Positions 16,047-25,486 are shown, numbered from the stretch's first letter. The stretch is DNA of 64,000 bases from 21-14-0-10-47-8 sp966211455 (GCA_966211455.1 CBIHNI010000003.1:62001-126000), one strand, 5' to 3'. Numbers and translations are program-made. Notes: generated by a model not told the origin, from the sequence alone.

Positions 16047-17378
16047 CTACTTTGTCGGCGAAAGAATCGGCTTCAACACATTCAAATCCCCGTCATGAGA
16101 TTCCATCGTGCTCAGTTTCAGCATATTCAACACCAGCGGATAAACATGGACATTGTCGACCGGTGGAATTGTCAGACCTTTTTTGAACATCGGACCGCTG
16201 GCGATAAACAAGCCGCGCATTTCCGGAGCGTTGGCAACGTCCCATCCGTGCGTGCCTTTGTTGCTGCTGCCGGGACCTGAAGTTTCGAAAGCGCGCTTGT
16301 AACCGATGTACACGCCTGGCTCGCCGACAACGATGATGTCACCGCGGCGGTTGACGTCATCCAAGGCCCAACGAGCGGGAAGATCGTCGGCTTTGTAAAC
16401 TTGAAATTTACCCGGGTTCTGCGCTTGGATCGCCTTGACTTCGGCGTAGGCTTTTTCGATTTGGTCATCATCGCTCGAGTAGAAATACACCAAAGCTCCG
16501 CGACCGCTGTCTTTCATTTTCATCAGCTCTTGAGCCCCGCTCAGATCGATGGTTTCGTTGATCTCTTTCATGCCGTGATCGGAAACGACGATGACTTGGA
16601 TCGGTTGACCGCTGCTGTCGATGAAAGATTTCAAACGTCCCAATTCTTTGTCCACATCCAAAACGGCTTGCTTGGTTTCCGGCGTGTTCGGGCCGTATTT
16701 GTGGCCGGCATCGTCGACCGCTTCAAAGTACAAAGTCACCATGTGCGGGCGACGATCTTCCGGCAATTGCAACCAGTCGATCACCCAGTCCACACGCTGA
16801 GAGCCCGGAACTTTTTTATCGTAAGGTTTCAAGTAGGTGGGATCGATGCCGCCGATTTTCGCCTCGGAACCGACCCAGAAACAAGTGGCGGACAGCATTC
16901 CGTTTTTCTCGGCCGTGGTCCACAAAGGTTCGCCGCGGTACCAGGTGCCATCATTCACCGTCGCCGAAGTCCCGATCGAGTAACCCTCCTGACGAGCTTC
17001 ATCGAAGAACGTGTTCCCGACGATTCCGTGATGGCCCGGTCGACGACCTGTCACCAACGAAATATGATTGGGGAAAGTCAAAGTCGGAAAGCTTGGAGTG
17101 ATTCCTTCGGAACGCACGCCCTCTTTCGCCCATGCTAGCAAAGTTGGCGGCTGATACTTTTCCAGGTAATCATGGCGGAAGCCGTCGATCGAAATCATGA
17201 CGACGATCGGCTGACCGATGAACTTTTTCAAATTCGTACGTGGCGGAACCACTGGCGTATTGGTTTGTTTTGAATCAACCGGAGCGGTCGTTTGAATGTT
17301 GTGCTTAGGATACTGACAAGAAGCTGTCAGGGCCGTCAAAGCGACAAGCGCAAGAAAAGCCTTTCGGAATGAGAACAT
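16047..17378 (-). CDS. ENPP-type nucleotide pyrophosphatase/phosphodiesterase lipoprotein
   Basis: 443 residues. The signal peptide ends in lipobox LTASC, so the enzyme is probably anchored in the outer or inner membrane facing the periplasm. Core motifs of the alkaline-phosphatase-like ENPP family are visible: MISIDGFRHDYL (metal Asp), SFPTLTFPNHISLVTGRRPGHHGIVGN (catalytic Thr and metal Asn), DDAGHKYGP (Asp/His ligands), VSDHGM (Asp-His pair) and GTHGWD (final His). It should hydrolyse phosphodiester or pyrophosphate bonds of nucleotides outside the cytoplasm. That could help a predator use prey nucleotides, but the link is inference. GGGGGTTCC precedes the ATG; the 3' side has a strong terminator. 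Confidence 0.9.
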   Translation of the reverse strand: MFSFRKAFLALVALTALTASCQYPKHNIQTTAPVDSKQTNTPVVPPRTNLKKFIGQPIVVMISIDGFRHDYLEKYQPPTLLAWAKEGVRSEGITPSFPTLTFPNHISLVTGRRPGHHGIVGNTFFDEARQEGYSIGTSATVNDGTWYRGEPLWTTAEKNGMLSATCFWVGSEAKIGGIDPTYLKPYDKKVPGSQRVDWVIDWLQLPEDRRPHMVTLYFEAVDDAGHKYGPNTPETKQAVLDVDKELGRLKSFIDSSGQPIQVIVVSDHGMKEINETIDLSGAQELMKMKDSGRGALVYFYSSDDDQIEKAYAEVKAIQAQNPGKFQVYKADDLPARWALDDVNRRGDIIVVGEPGVYIGYKRAFETSGPGSSNKGTHGWDVANAPEMRGLFIASGPMFKKGLTIPPVDNVHVYPLVLNMLKLSTMESHDGDLNVLKPILSPTK

Positions 17379-17512
17379 GTGGAACCCCCTATGCCCGTAT
17401 AGCTATCGACGAAGGTCCAGAAGGGCAAGCATCTTTATGATTTCCCACAGTGTTTATAAAAGCCTCGGGGGTTCCAAGGACTTAAGCGGTATATCAACAG
17501 ATCTTTGAAAGC

Positions 17513-18352
17513 TCAGTCGGTCTCGGGAGAGATGAAAGTGCTGAAACTCTTGACCAATTCCTGACCGATTTTGCCATTGGTGGCGATGATCGAATTCTTA
17601 TAAGGAGTGTAATCCACCCCGCGATAGGTGCAGACTTTTCCGCCCGCTTCTTCGACCAACAAAATTCCCGCGGCTGCATCCCAAGGCTTGATGCCTTTTT
17701 CCCAAAATCCGTCGAAAACCCCCCGCGCCACCATGGCCAAATCGTAAGCGGCGGCTCCGGGTCTGCGAACCCCACGGCAGCGACGAACGATATCGGTGAA
17801 AACGCGAAGCTGCTCTTGCAACTGCGGTTCGTTCTCGCCAAAAAAACCGGTGGCAAGTAAAGAGTTTTTAATCGATTCGGTTTTGCTGACCTGCATGCGA
17901 CGACCATTGATAAAAGCACCTTGCCCGCGGACCGCGCTGTACACTTCGCCCAAAATCGGAACGTCGATGACGGCGACCTGCATGCGGCCTTCGTACTCGT
18001 AACCGATGCTCACGCAGAAAATTGGGAAGCGATGGACGTAATTGGTGGTGCCGTCCAAAGGATCAACGATCCATCGGCCTTTGGATTTTGACGGTCCGAT
18101 TTTGGTCAAGTCCAGTGTCGATTCTTCACCGACAAACTCGTCATTGGGAAAATGTTTGCGCAAATAATCGAAGATCGCTTTCTCGGATTCCTTGTCGGCT
18201 TCGCTGACCAGGCCTGCCTGAAACTTTTCTTCGACGTGTTCCAACCGACCAAAGTAGTGCATCAGGACGTCTCGCCCCAGGCGCGCGGCTTTCAAAGCCT
18301 TATAAAGCACCGCTTCCCAGTCCATGTTGTCGCCATTTTCAGAAGGTTTCAT
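17513..18352 (-). CDS. Inositol-monophosphatase family phosphatase (SuhB-like)
   Basis: 279 residues from the ATG at 18352 with AGGAAA upstream. The frame stays open to 19063 but that part is antisense to the SPOR gene and has no protein character. Metal-binding motifs are present: GEES (about residue 74), WIVDPLDGTTNYVH and KPWDAAAGILLVEEAGG. The family is Mg-dependent and dephosphorylates inositol phosphate or related sugar phosphates; E. coli SuhB also binds the transcription antitermination complex. Substrate is unknown here. It is divergent from the SPOR gene, and the ENPP-like gene lies 134 bp downstream. Confidence 0.9.
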   Translation of the reverse strand: MKPSENGDNMDWEAVLYKALKAARLGRDVLMHYFGRLEHVEEKFQAGLVSEADKESEKAIFDYLRKHFPNDEFVGEESTLDLTKIGPSKSKGRWIVDPLDGTTNYVHRFPIFCVSIGYEYEGRMQVAVIDVPILGEVYSAVRGQGAFINGRRMQVSKTESIKNSLLATGFFGENEPQLQEQLRVFTDIVRRCRGVRRPGAAAYDLAMVARGVFDGFWEKGIKPWDAAAGILLVEEAGGKVCTYRGVDYTPYKNSIIATNGKIGQELVKSFSTFISPETD

Positions 18353-18397
18353 ACGAGGTCTTTTCCTGTTTATTTTCCACAATGGACCTATGACACA

Positions 18398-18427
18398 TTG
18401 ACCAGGATTGTTGGCCGAAGATAACAT
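18398..18427 (+). promoter_or_regulatory. Possible sigma-70 promoter of the SPOR gene
   Basis: TTGACC (18398-18403), an 18-base spacer and TAACAT (18422-18427) lie 21 bp before the SPOR gene start, leaving a very short leader that still includes its AAGGGGGA ribosome site. The -10 is only a fair match. Confidence 0.35.
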
Positions 18428-18448
18428 GAAATCAAGGGGGATTTTTTT

Positions 18449-19363
18449 ATGGCAGTTGAACGATACGGATCCAAGACGGATGTGGTCGTTAAGTTGGTAT
18501 TGGTTTTTTTCATCGCATTGCTTTCTTTTTCCGTTGGAACCTACGTCGGTAAGAAGTTCAGCGACAATCAGCACAAGATGGCGCAGCTGGAGCCTGAACA
18601 CAAATCCTCTGAAGCCGAGGAAGGCCACGCAGCCGAGGGCGAAGAACGCACCCCTGCTTCGGTTCATCCTGACGCTGGCACTGTGAAACCAGAAAAAGCT
18701 TTGTCTGACGACGAGATCGCAAAATTGGCTGAAGAATTTGTCACCGATGATTCGAAAGCGGACGAGCACGGTCAAATCAACGACAAGCATATGGATGCAG
18801 GTCACGGTACTCAGGCGAAAGCTGAAGCTTCCGAACACGGCGCTCCAGCAGCTGGTGGTCACGGTGAAGCTCCTGCTAAAACAGAAGCTTCGAAACCAGC
18901 GTCGGCTCCGACGGCGGCTCACGGTGCAGCTCCTGCAGCGGCTCCGGCTCCCGCAGCTCACGGTCCGGCGACGACTTCGGCGACAACAGGACACGGCGAA
19001 GCTCTGAAGCCTGCAACCCGCATGGCTGAGGGCAAATCTCCGGTGATCGAAAATCCAGCGCAAGCCCCTTCGCGCATTCCGGCCGCTTTACCAAAAGAAG
19101 TCGCTTCCAGCGCCATCGGTAAATTCACGGTTCAGGTCGCTTCTTACTCGACAGAAAAAGAAGCCCAGAACATGTCGGCCGAGCTGAAAGGAAAAGGCTT
19201 CAGTGCCTTCTACGTTTCGGCGAAGGTCAAAGGCCAGACTTGGTACCGCGTCAGCGTCGGTTTGTTCACAACAACGAAGGAAGCGGAAGCTTACAAAAAG
19301 GATCTGATCACACGCGCCAAGGTTGCATCGGCTTTGGTCACAAAGATCACTTCGGCGGATTAG
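18449..19363 (+). CDS. SPOR-domain protein, membrane anchored
   Basis: 304 residues. A short cytosolic N-terminus is followed by one membrane helix (VVVKLVLVFFIALLSFSVGTYVG, about 12-34). Then comes an acidic linker and a long Ala/Pro/Glu stretch with evenly spaced His-Gly pairs (about 65-200). A C-terminal SPOR domain (about 228-304) begins GKFTVQVASYSTEKEAQNM and contains WYRVSVGLFTTTKEAEAY. SPOR domains bind denuded glycan strands of septal peptidoglycan, so this is probably a cell-division or wall-remodelling protein of the FtsN/DamX layout. It has its own terminator. Confidence 0.88.
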   Translation: MAVERYGSKTDVVVKLVLVFFIALLSFSVGTYVGKKFSDNQHKMAQLEPEHKSSEAEEGHAAEGEERTPASVHPDAGTVKPEKALSDDEIAKLAEEFVTDDSKADEHGQINDKHMDAGHGTQAKAEASEHGAPAAGGHGEAPAKTEASKPASAPTAAHGAAPAAAPAPAAHGPATTSATTGHGEALKPATRMAEGKSPVIENPAQAPSRIPAALPKEVASSAIGKFTVQVASYSTEKEAQNMSAELKGKGFSAFYVSAKVKGQTWYRVSVGLFTTTKEAEAYKKDLITRAKVASALVTKITSAD

Positions 19364-19391
19364 TAAATCAGATTTGAAATTCGAAATTTCC

Positions 19392-19422
19392 AAACGGCGG
19401 CCCCTGGGTCGCCGTTTTTATT
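19392..19422 (+). terminator. Intrinsic terminator of the SPOR gene
   Basis: AAACGGCG (19392-19399) pairs with CGCCGTTT (19410-19417) and inner CCC-GGG pairs extend the stem. A T run follows. It lies 28 bp after the stop. The remaining 240 bp to the PilZ gene hold no clear gene. Confidence 0.85.
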
Positions 19423-19658
19423 TTGTCTCAAACCAAGACGTCGATTTTTTTGCTTGGCGACCAGCCCCGTGCATCCGACCTAACCCCCCGAATCTCCCTC
19501 TGAAAACCCTGGTTTTTGTGGCTTTTTAAAGGCACGAGTTCGACAGATCAAAATGCGAATTTTCTTATGGGAAGCAATTGAGCCCAAGCCAATTTTCGGC
19601 CTCATCTTTGCTCTTACTTTTGGGTGTCAGCTTTTCAAACACCCTTTAGGAGGCCAGC

Positions 19659-20120
19659 TTGGATTCTTCGAACCATGATGAAACCACAGATGTTCTAACC
19701 ATCACCACGCACGACACCTTACTTGAAAGCACCTCCATTCCGATTAACTTTGATGAATTGAAAATGCAGTATCAAGATGCGATCGCGCTGGGTCGGCGCG
19801 TGGCCCCCCGCTATGCGATCCAGATGGAAGTGATCATTCTCACTCAGTCGAGATCCTTCCGCACCACCAGCGTCGATGTCTCTGCATCCGGAGCCCTTTT
19901 GAAGGACTTCATCCCGATGGATATGATGAAGTCGAAATCTTTCGATATTATTTTGATTCCTTCCGTCGACCAATCCAAGAAGCGTCTTCTTTTCCGCGGC
20001 AAGGCCGTCGGCGGCCCCGGTCCCAGCACCCGCATTACTTTTGTCGAATCGACTTTGAATGCCCAATCGGATCTAAGCCGAGCATTTGCCAATTTATCTC
20101 CGATTCCGAAAGTCATTTAG
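19659..20120 (+). CDS. PilZ-domain protein
   Basis: 153 residues from a TTG start at 19659, supported by AGGAGG five bases upstream; no ATG in frame fits. The c-di-GMP binding signature is seen as RRVAPRYAIQ (RxxxR-like) and DVSASGALLKD (the D/NxSxxG motif), followed by a beta-barrel with a conserved-looking GKAVG segment. The N-terminal 45 residues are polar and unrecognised. PilZ proteins transmit c-di-GMP levels to motility, exopolysaccharide or other outputs. It stands alone between a SPOR gene and an FMN reductase gene. Confidence 0.85.
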   Translation: MDSSNHDETTDVLTITTHDTLLESTSIPINFDELKMQYQDAIALGRRVAPRYAIQMEVIILTQSRSFRTTSVDVSASGALLKDFIPMDMMKSKSFDIILIPSVDQSKKRLLFRGKAVGGPGPSTRITFVESTLNAQSDLSRAFANLSPIPKVI

Positions 20121-20165
20121 CTCTGACCATTGACCCTTCTGATTCTTCGAGAGACAACCAAGAGG

Positions 20166-20684
20166 ATGAAAATCTTGGCTCTCTCGGGAAGTCTGCGTCG
20201 GCTTTCCACCAATCGATCTCTTCTGCTTGCGGCCCAATCGGTGGCGCCGCAAGGTCTGCATGTGGAAATCTTTGAGGATCTTTCGGTTTTGCCTCACTTC
20301 AATCCGGATTTGGATCAAGAACCCCTGCCGGCATCCGTGAAGCGATTTCGCGAAGCCCTGGCCCGTCATCAGGCCTTGATCATCTCGACACCCGAATACG
20401 CACACGGCATCCCCGGTGTTTTAAAAAATGCTTTGGATTGGTTGGTCAGCGATCCAGCCTTCGAAGGAAAGAAAATCGGATTGATCTATGGTTCGGCCAC
20501 TGACGCCAGTCATGCCCATCAATCTTTGCTGGAAATCTTAAAAACCATGTCCGCACCCGTGGCGAAGGAAGCCGTACTCAGCATCCCCAGTGCGCGCACC
20601 AAAATCGATGCTGCGGGAAAAATCATGGACCCGGCGGTTCGCGAAGGTTTGATTTCCTTGCTGCAGTATTTATCTCGGGATTAG
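20166..20684 (+). CDS. NAD(P)H-dependent FMN reductase family protein
   Basis: 172 residues from the ATG at 20166 (AAGAGG just upstream, 12 codons into a frame that opens at a TTG). The flavodoxin-like fold is shown by MKILALSGSLRRLSTNRSLL (the FMN phosphate loop) and ISTPEYAHGIPGVLKNALDWL, the conserved SPEYxxxxPGxLKNAxDW motif. Members reduce quinones, chromate or azo compounds or supply FMNH2; the substrate is not evident. Its stop overlaps the convergent gene's stop by 4 bp. Confidence 0.9.
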   Translation: MKILALSGSLRRLSTNRSLLLAAQSVAPQGLHVEIFEDLSVLPHFNPDLDQEPLPASVKRFREALARHQALIISTPEYAHGIPGVLKNALDWLVSDPAFEGKKIGLIYGSATDASHAHQSLLEILKTMSAPVAKEAVLSIPSARTKIDAAGKIMDPAVREGLISLLQYLSRD

Positions 20685-21421
20685 TTTTCAGAAACCTTTA
20701 AGCAACTGGCGTCTTTCATTTCTTGCAGCAGCGATTGCATATGCCGATAAAAATCCGTCGCGGGACCTGTCAGCAAAGGTCTTGGCTGCAAATCGGTAAA
20801 GAAAGCAACTGCCAGCTTCCGGCCGCGCAATGCAAGATTCAGCATTTGCACCAAATCCACATCGGTCACCTCTTGAATATGTCCGGCGCCTTTGGCGTAG
20901 ATCACCTTTTCTCGTTCGAATTCTTTCGGCCCCAATGGGCTCAACTGATCCTGATCAAAGACGCAGGCCTTATCTTGACGTTTGCATTCGTCTTTTTCGC
21001 AGACGATCTTTTCCTTGTACAAGGGATAAAAAGATTCGCCAAAGTTCAGATGCATGATTTCCGCCAGCTGCTCGCCTTTTTGCTCGAACATCACCGGCGT
21101 TTTTTGGCTGCCGCTGAAAACGCGATTGACGAATTTGCCATTGCGAAACAAAGAGGCTTCATAACCGTAAAGAAATTTGCGCTTCAGATTTCCATCCTGC
21201 AGGTCTTCAGGGGCTACGCAGATCAAGATGCGATCTTTGCCACCCACCTTAAAGGTCTTATAGGGCATGGCGCCTTCGCCCAGATTGGACAAGCCCTGTG
21301 GGCAGCCGAGCTGTTTTTCCACGGCTTGGCGTTTCTTCTTCTTTTTCTTGGCCCACGATGTCTCGGTGAAAGCCAAAAGAAAACACAATGAAAAACTGAA
21401 GATAAAAATTCGACGAAGCAT
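20681..21421 (-). CDS. Secreted hypothetical protein
   Basis: 246 residues. The signal peptide (IFIFSFSLCFLLAFTETSWA) is followed by a six-Lys run and a compact mixed domain with six Cys (GCPQG, LICVAP, VCEKDECKRQDKACVF, then one near the C-terminus), suggesting disulfides. No family recognised. It ends convergently with the FMN reductase gene, overlapping 4 bp. Its own upstream region is the 118 bp shared divergently with exbB. Confidence 0.7.
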   Translation of the reverse strand: MLRRIFIFSFSLCFLLAFTETSWAKKKKKKRQAVEKQLGCPQGLSNLGEGAMPYKTFKVGGKDRILICVAPEDLQDGNLKRKFLYGYEASLFRNGKFVNRVFSGSQKTPVMFEQKGEQLAEIMHLNFGESFYPLYKEKIVCEKDECKRQDKACVFDQDQLSPLGPKEFEREKVIYAKGAGHIQEVTDVDLVQMLNLALRGRKLAVAFFTDLQPRPLLTGPATDFYRHMQSLLQEMKDASCLKVSEN

Positions 21422-21539
21422 GCAAAAACATTAGCACCCCCAAAGCCCCTTTGCCTACGCCAATAAAGTCCGGTTTCGTAGCCGCATCAGGTGCATCAAG
21501 GCTTGCACTTGGCGTTGGGCCTTGGTCAAATCCCAGGCC

Positions 21540-22136
21540 ATGAATGCACTTATTTTACTGACTGATGTGGTGGAAAAACTGATCCTTTTGGCTTTGTTCG
21601 GACTTTCGATTTGGTCGATCTCGATCATTTTGGATCGCAAACGGGTTCTGAATCAAGAGCGCGATGAAAAGCTGTTCTCAGATTTGAAATCAGATCTCGA
21701 GAACAAGAACCTAGACGCATTGAAAGCAAAGCTCAGCCAAAATCCGGGATTCCTTTCGGGGTCCTTGCAAGCCGTGCTCGAACATTCGGCTTCGTCAGAA
21801 AGCATGGACCGCGCATTTTCAAGCTTCGTGAAGACAGATCGTCTGCGTCTGGAAAAAGGCCTTCCGGTGCTGGCGACCCTGGGTGCGAACGCTCCGTTTA
21901 TTGGACTTTTCGGAACTGTCTTGGGGATCATCCGCGCTTTCGCTTACCTGGGATCACAATCCGGATCCAGCGCAGTGATGAGCGGCGTATCGCAAGCTTT
22001 GTACGCAACCGCTTTCGGCTTGTTCGTCGCCATCCCGGCGGTTGTGGCTTTCAACTTGTATTCGAAAAAAGTCCGCGACCTTTTGGCTTGGACCGAATCT
22101 TTGCGCGATCTTTTTATCGCTCAGAAGCCGAGGTGA
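21540..22136 (+). CDS. exbB: ExbB/TolQ/MotA-type proton channel
   Basis: 198 residues from the ATG at 21540 (an earlier in-frame TTG at 21522 adds six residues; neither has a strong ribosome site). Three membrane helices are seen, with the conserved second/third-helix region LATLGANAPFIGLFGTVLGIIRAF and a C-terminal VSQALYATAFGLFVAIPAVVAFN. It forms the inner-membrane channel that powers TonB. The tight operon with exbD, tonB and a receptor gene makes ExbB more likely than TolQ. Confidence 0.93.
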   Translation: MNALILLTDVVEKLILLALFGLSIWSISIILDRKRVLNQERDEKLFSDLKSDLENKNLDALKAKLSQNPGFLSGSLQAVLEHSASSESMDRAFSSFVKTDRLRLEKGLPVLATLGANAPFIGLFGTVLGIIRAFAYLGSQSGSSAVMSGVSQALYATAFGLFVAIPAVVAFNLYSKKVRDLLAWTESLRDLFIAQKPR

Positions 22137-22139
22137 GTT

Positions 22140-22565
22140 TTGGCGGGTCTTGACTCCTCTTCATCTTCGGAAGATTCGGGCTTGATGTCTTCGATCAATA
22201 TCACGCCCTTCGTGGACGTGGTCTTGGTGCTGCTGGTGATCTTTATGGTCACGGCTCCCATGCTGATCAAAGATATTCTGGATCTCAACTTGCCTAAGAC
22301 TGTCTCTGGCGACGGTCAGGTCGTCGAAACTTTGGGGATCGCCATCAATCGCGACGGGAACATCTTGCTCAATGGACAGATCACTGATGATAGCGGCTTG
22401 CAAGAAGCGGCACGCGTTGCTTTGGCCAAGAACGCCGAATCGCAAGCGATCCTCAGCGCCGACAAGGATGTCAACTATGGCCGAGTCGTCAAAGTCATCG
22501 ATCTTTTGAAAACCGCGGGCTTAAACAAATTCGCCGTGCAGATCGAAAGAGAAGACAAGAAATAA
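22140..22565 (+). CDS. exbD: ExbD/TolR-type stator protein
   Basis: 141 residues from a TTG at 22140 with GAGGTGA overlapping the exbB stop. It has the typical INITPFVDVVLVLLVIFMVTAPML helix with the proton-conducting Asp (in FVDVV), then a periplasmic domain with GIAINRDGNILLNGQ and VMKVIDLL-like ending. Partner of ExbB in energising TonB. The 3-bp gap to exbB and the TAATG overlap with tonB show coupled translation. Confidence 0.93.
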   Translation: MAGLDSSSSSEDSGLMSSINITPFVDVVLVLLVIFMVTAPMLIKDILDLNLPKTVSGDGQVVETLGIAINRDGNILLNGQITDDSGLQEAARVALAKNAESQAILSADKDVNYGRVVKVIDLLKTAGLNKFAVQIEREDKK

Positions 22566-23224
22566 TGAGCACACAGGTTCAGAGATCATCGCCGTTTTCT
22601 CTGTCCGTGATCATTCACGTCGCTCTGGTTTTGATCGTCGTCGGACTTCAGTATGTCACCTCATCAAAAAGCAAACGGGTCGCCATCGAAGTTTACGACA
22701 TTCCGCCCACCGTCGCGCCCGCCCAGCTGAACTTGCAACCGCCGAAAGAAATGGCGCCGCCAAAGCCGGAACCGAAACCCGAACAGCGCCAGGTCTTTGG
22801 TGCCAATCGCAAAACCATCCAAGATGCCAATCCGACGGCGGACACGGTGGCGGTGAAAGCCGGCAACACTGTCGCCAAAGAGATGGATGATCTGAAATTG
22901 AAGGAAGACGATCCGGATTCAATTCCCATTCCGGCCGATGATTATCTGGTGACTTCGATGCCGGTGCTGATTTCAGAAGTGAAAATTCCGTACCCGCCCT
23001 TGGCAAAACGCGCCGAGATCGAAGGCGCTGTCGTCATGGATATGATCATCGACGACCAGGGCAAAGTCCGTCAGGTGACATTGGTGCGCGGCCCTGGCTA
23101 CGACCTGAATGATGCCGCCATGGATGCCATGAAACGAGTCCAATTTCGACCTGGAAAAGTAGGAGATAAAAATGTGGCGGTGAAGTTTCGATTCACCTAC
23201 CGATTTCGCCTGGACCACATGTAA
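22565..23224 (+). CDS. tonB: TonB energy transducer
   Basis: 219 residues. One N-terminal membrane helix (SLSVIIHVALVLIVVGLQYV) contains the His seen in TonB signal anchors. A Pro-rich spacer (PPKEMAPPKPEPKPEQ) spans the periplasm, and the C-terminal TonB domain (about 135-219) has YPPLAKRAEIEGAVVMDMIIDDQGKVRQVTLVRGPGYDLNDAAMDAMKRVQFRPG in outline. It carries proton-motive energy to the receptor encoded next, 6 bp away. Confidence 0.93.
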   Translation: MSTQVQRSSPFSLSVIIHVALVLIVVGLQYVTSSKSKRVAIEVYDIPPTVAPAQLNLQPPKEMAPPKPEPKPEQRQVFGANRKTIQDANPTADTVAVKAGNTVAKEMDDLKLKEDDPDSIPIPADDYLVTSMPVLISEVKIPYPPLAKRAEIEGAVVMDMIIDDQGKVRQVTLVRGPGYDLNDAAMDAMKRVQFRPGKVGDKNVAVKFRFTYRFRLDHM

Positions 23225-23230
23225 AACCGT

Positions 23231-25486
23231 ATGAAAAAATTAAATCTGCTTTTTTGTTTGATGTCTTCTCCGGCATGGGCCTTGGTTCTGAAAGGCCAAG
23301 TGCTGGAACGCGGAACCAAAGTTCCGATGAAAGATATTTCCGTCTACATTCTTCCACAAAAGCTGAAAGCCACGACCGACGAAAAAGGTTTTTTCCGATT
23401 CGAAGACTTGGCCGCGGGAACATTCCAGTTTGTCATCAATGTTCCCGGCTACCAAAAGCTGGAAATCGAAGACGAGCAAACCAGCGACGAAGACAACGGC
23501 TCGCGTACTCTTTATCTCGAGCGCGAAAACTATTCGGCTTTTGAAACAGTGATCGTCGGCATCAAGAAAAAGAAGGACACCTCGCAAAAAACCCTGACCC
23601 AAGCGGAATTTCTGACTTTGCCTGGGGCCAATGGCGATCCGGTCAAAGCCGTGCAAAATCTGCCGGGCGTGAACCGCGCTTCGGGATTTTCTTCTCAGGT
23701 CATCATTCAAGGATCGGCGCCGAAAGACACCCGTTACAATGTGGACGGTCACGAAATCCCGATCGTCTTTCACTTTGGCGGTTTTTCCAGCGTCGTGATG
23801 CCCGAGGCGTTGGATTCGGTCGATTACCTATCGGCCGGCTACGAATCCCAATATTCACGCGCCATGGGCGGAATCATTTCCTTGCAAACCCGCAAGCCCG
23901 ATCCCGGCGAGCGTGATAAAAAAGGATTCTTTTTTGTCGATACACTGAAAGCCGGCGGTCTGTTTGAATCACGAATCGACGAAAACAGCTCTTACCTGAT
24001 CAGTGCCCGTCACAGTTATGTCGGACTTTTGCTTGGCAAGATCGCTGAAAAACGCGAAGACTTTAATCTGACCGTCGTCCCCGAATTCACTGATTTTACC
24101 GCGATCTACCATCGTCGATTGGCGGCGCAAGAAAGCTTGAAGGTCGTGGCCTTGGCATCGCGGGACAGCTTGGGCTTTCTTTTAAAAGAGCCTTTCAAAG
24201 GCGATCCCGCCTTTCGTGGAAACTTTCGCAACGAAACGATTTTTTATCGCCTGATTCCGCAGTGGCAAAAAGATATGGGATCTGATGGCGTCGCGAATCT
24301 GTCTTTGGGTGTCGGACAAGACAACATCACGGTCGATATCGGATCCCAGTATTTCAAACTGAAATCATCGATGATTTCGGCACGCGGGGATTGGGAAAAG
24401 AAATGGCTCGAAAGCGGCGATTTCTCATGGAGCTCACAAATCGGCTTTGATAATAACTATAGCCATTCAAAAGTGGATGTGAAAATCCCGACCACTCGGG
24501 GCGATGGTGGCGTTCAGGATCCTTTCTCCAGCGGAACACCGAAACAAACCAGCATCAACGTGAACAACAAGGATCTGGGGCTTTATCTTCGAAACGATAT
24601 CGTGACCGGCCGGCTGACGACGATGCCGGGCCTTCGCATGGATTCGTTCAGTCAAACGGATGAGAAAGTTCTTTCTCCCCGTCTGGGATTTAAATACCAG
24701 GCATCCGATGCCTTGCTGCTGAAAACGGCCGGTGGTTTGTATTACCAACCACCCGAGCCGGTTGAAACCGACAAAACCTTTGGAAATCCAGATGTGAAAT
24801 CGCCGAAGGCCTGGCACTGGACGCTGGGTTTTGAAAATGATTTCCGCGAAGGTCGCAAAGATGGCTACACCTTCAGTGCCGCATACTTTGATCGTTGGTT
24901 CGAAAAGCTGGTCGCTTCGTCACAGAACCAAATCTTACGTAACGGAGAATTGGTCAGCGAAAATTATAACAACACCGGTGGCGGTCGCGCTTACGGGATC
25001 GAATCACAAATCAAGTTTTACGACACGCCTTACACCGGCTGGGTCAGCTACACGTGGTCTCGCAGCACGCGCTGGACACCGTCACAAGCCGAGCATGTGT
25101 CCGACAGCGATCAGACCCACAATATCAATGTGATCGCCAGCCGCGACTATCCCCGCAACTGGAAGATCTCAGCCCGCTTCCGTTATGTGACCGGCAATCC
25201 TTATACGCCGGTGGTGGGCGGGACGTTTGACGCCGACAACGACGTTTACATCCCGACGCGCGGATCTTTTTATTCCGAACGCTTTTGTGACTTCAAACAA
25301 CTGGATCTGAGATTCGATAAAAAGTTCGTCATGGAAAAAGAGATTTGGACTTTCTATCTCGATATCCAAAATGTTTGGAATCAAAAAAATCCGGAAAACT
25401 ACGAATACTCTTACGATTACTCGCAAAAAGAAGAGGTGTCAGGACTGCCGATCCTGCCTTCGATCGGTCTGAAAGGAGAGTTCTAA
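23231..25486 (+). CDS. TonB-dependent outer-membrane receptor with CarboxypepD-reg N-domain
   Basis: 751 residues. After a signal peptide (LLFCLMSSPAWA) comes a carboxypeptidase-regulatory-like beta-sandwich (about 18-95: LKGQVLERGTKVPMKDISVYILP, TTDEKGFFRFEDLAAGTFQF). A plug domain follows (about 115-215, with DPVKAVQNLPGVNRASGFSSQVIIQGSAPKDTRYNVDG in outline) and a beta-barrel to the C-terminus, which ends ...GLKGEF with the usual terminal Phe. Having its own exbB-exbD-tonB set suggests one specific ligand, which cannot be named from sequence; iron, vitamin, sugar or peptide are all possible. Its stop overlaps the next start (TAATG). Confidence 0.92.
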   Translation: MKKLNLLFCLMSSPAWALVLKGQVLERGTKVPMKDISVYILPQKLKATTDEKGFFRFEDLAAGTFQFVINVPGYQKLEIEDEQTSDEDNGSRTLYLERENYSAFETVIVGIKKKKDTSQKTLTQAEFLTLPGANGDPVKAVQNLPGVNRASGFSSQVIIQGSAPKDTRYNVDGHEIPIVFHFGGFSSVVMPEALDSVDYLSAGYESQYSRAMGGIISLQTRKPDPGERDKKGFFFVDTLKAGGLFESRIDENSSYLISARHSYVGLLLGKIAEKREDFNLTVVPEFTDFTAIYHRRLAAQESLKVVALASRDSLGFLLKEPFKGDPAFRGNFRNETIFYRLIPQWQKDMGSDGVANLSLGVGQDNITVDIGSQYFKLKSSMISARGDWEKKWLESGDFSWSSQIGFDNNYSHSKVDVKIPTTRGDGGVQDPFSSGTPKQTSINVNNKDLGLYLRNDIVTGRLTTMPGLRMDSFSQTDEKVLSPRLGFKYQASDALLLKTAGGLYYQPPEPVETDKTFGNPDVKSPKAWHWTLGFENDFREGRKDGYTFSAAYFDRWFEKLVASSQNQILRNGELVSENYNNTGGGRAYGIESQIKFYDTPYTGWVSYTWSRSTRWTPSQAEHVSDSDQTHNINVIASRDYPRNWKISARFRYVTGNPYTPVVGGTFDADNDVYIPTRGSFYSERFCDFKQLDLRFDKKFVMEKEIWTFYLDIQNVWNQKNPENYEYSYDYSQKEEVSGLPILPSIGLKGEF

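Noticed and set aside
18353..19063. Minus-strand extension of the inositol-monophosphatase frame (about 237 extra residues)
   Set aside because: It is antisense to the SPOR gene, rich in Arg/Ser from reversed Ala/Pro codons, and the real start has a ribosome site at 18352.
19470..19505. Possible remnant of the palindromic repeat (GTGCATCCGACC...CCCCCCGAATCTCCC)
   Set aside because: Some resemblance to the arms of copies A-C, but too short and gapped to claim without a genome-wide comparison.
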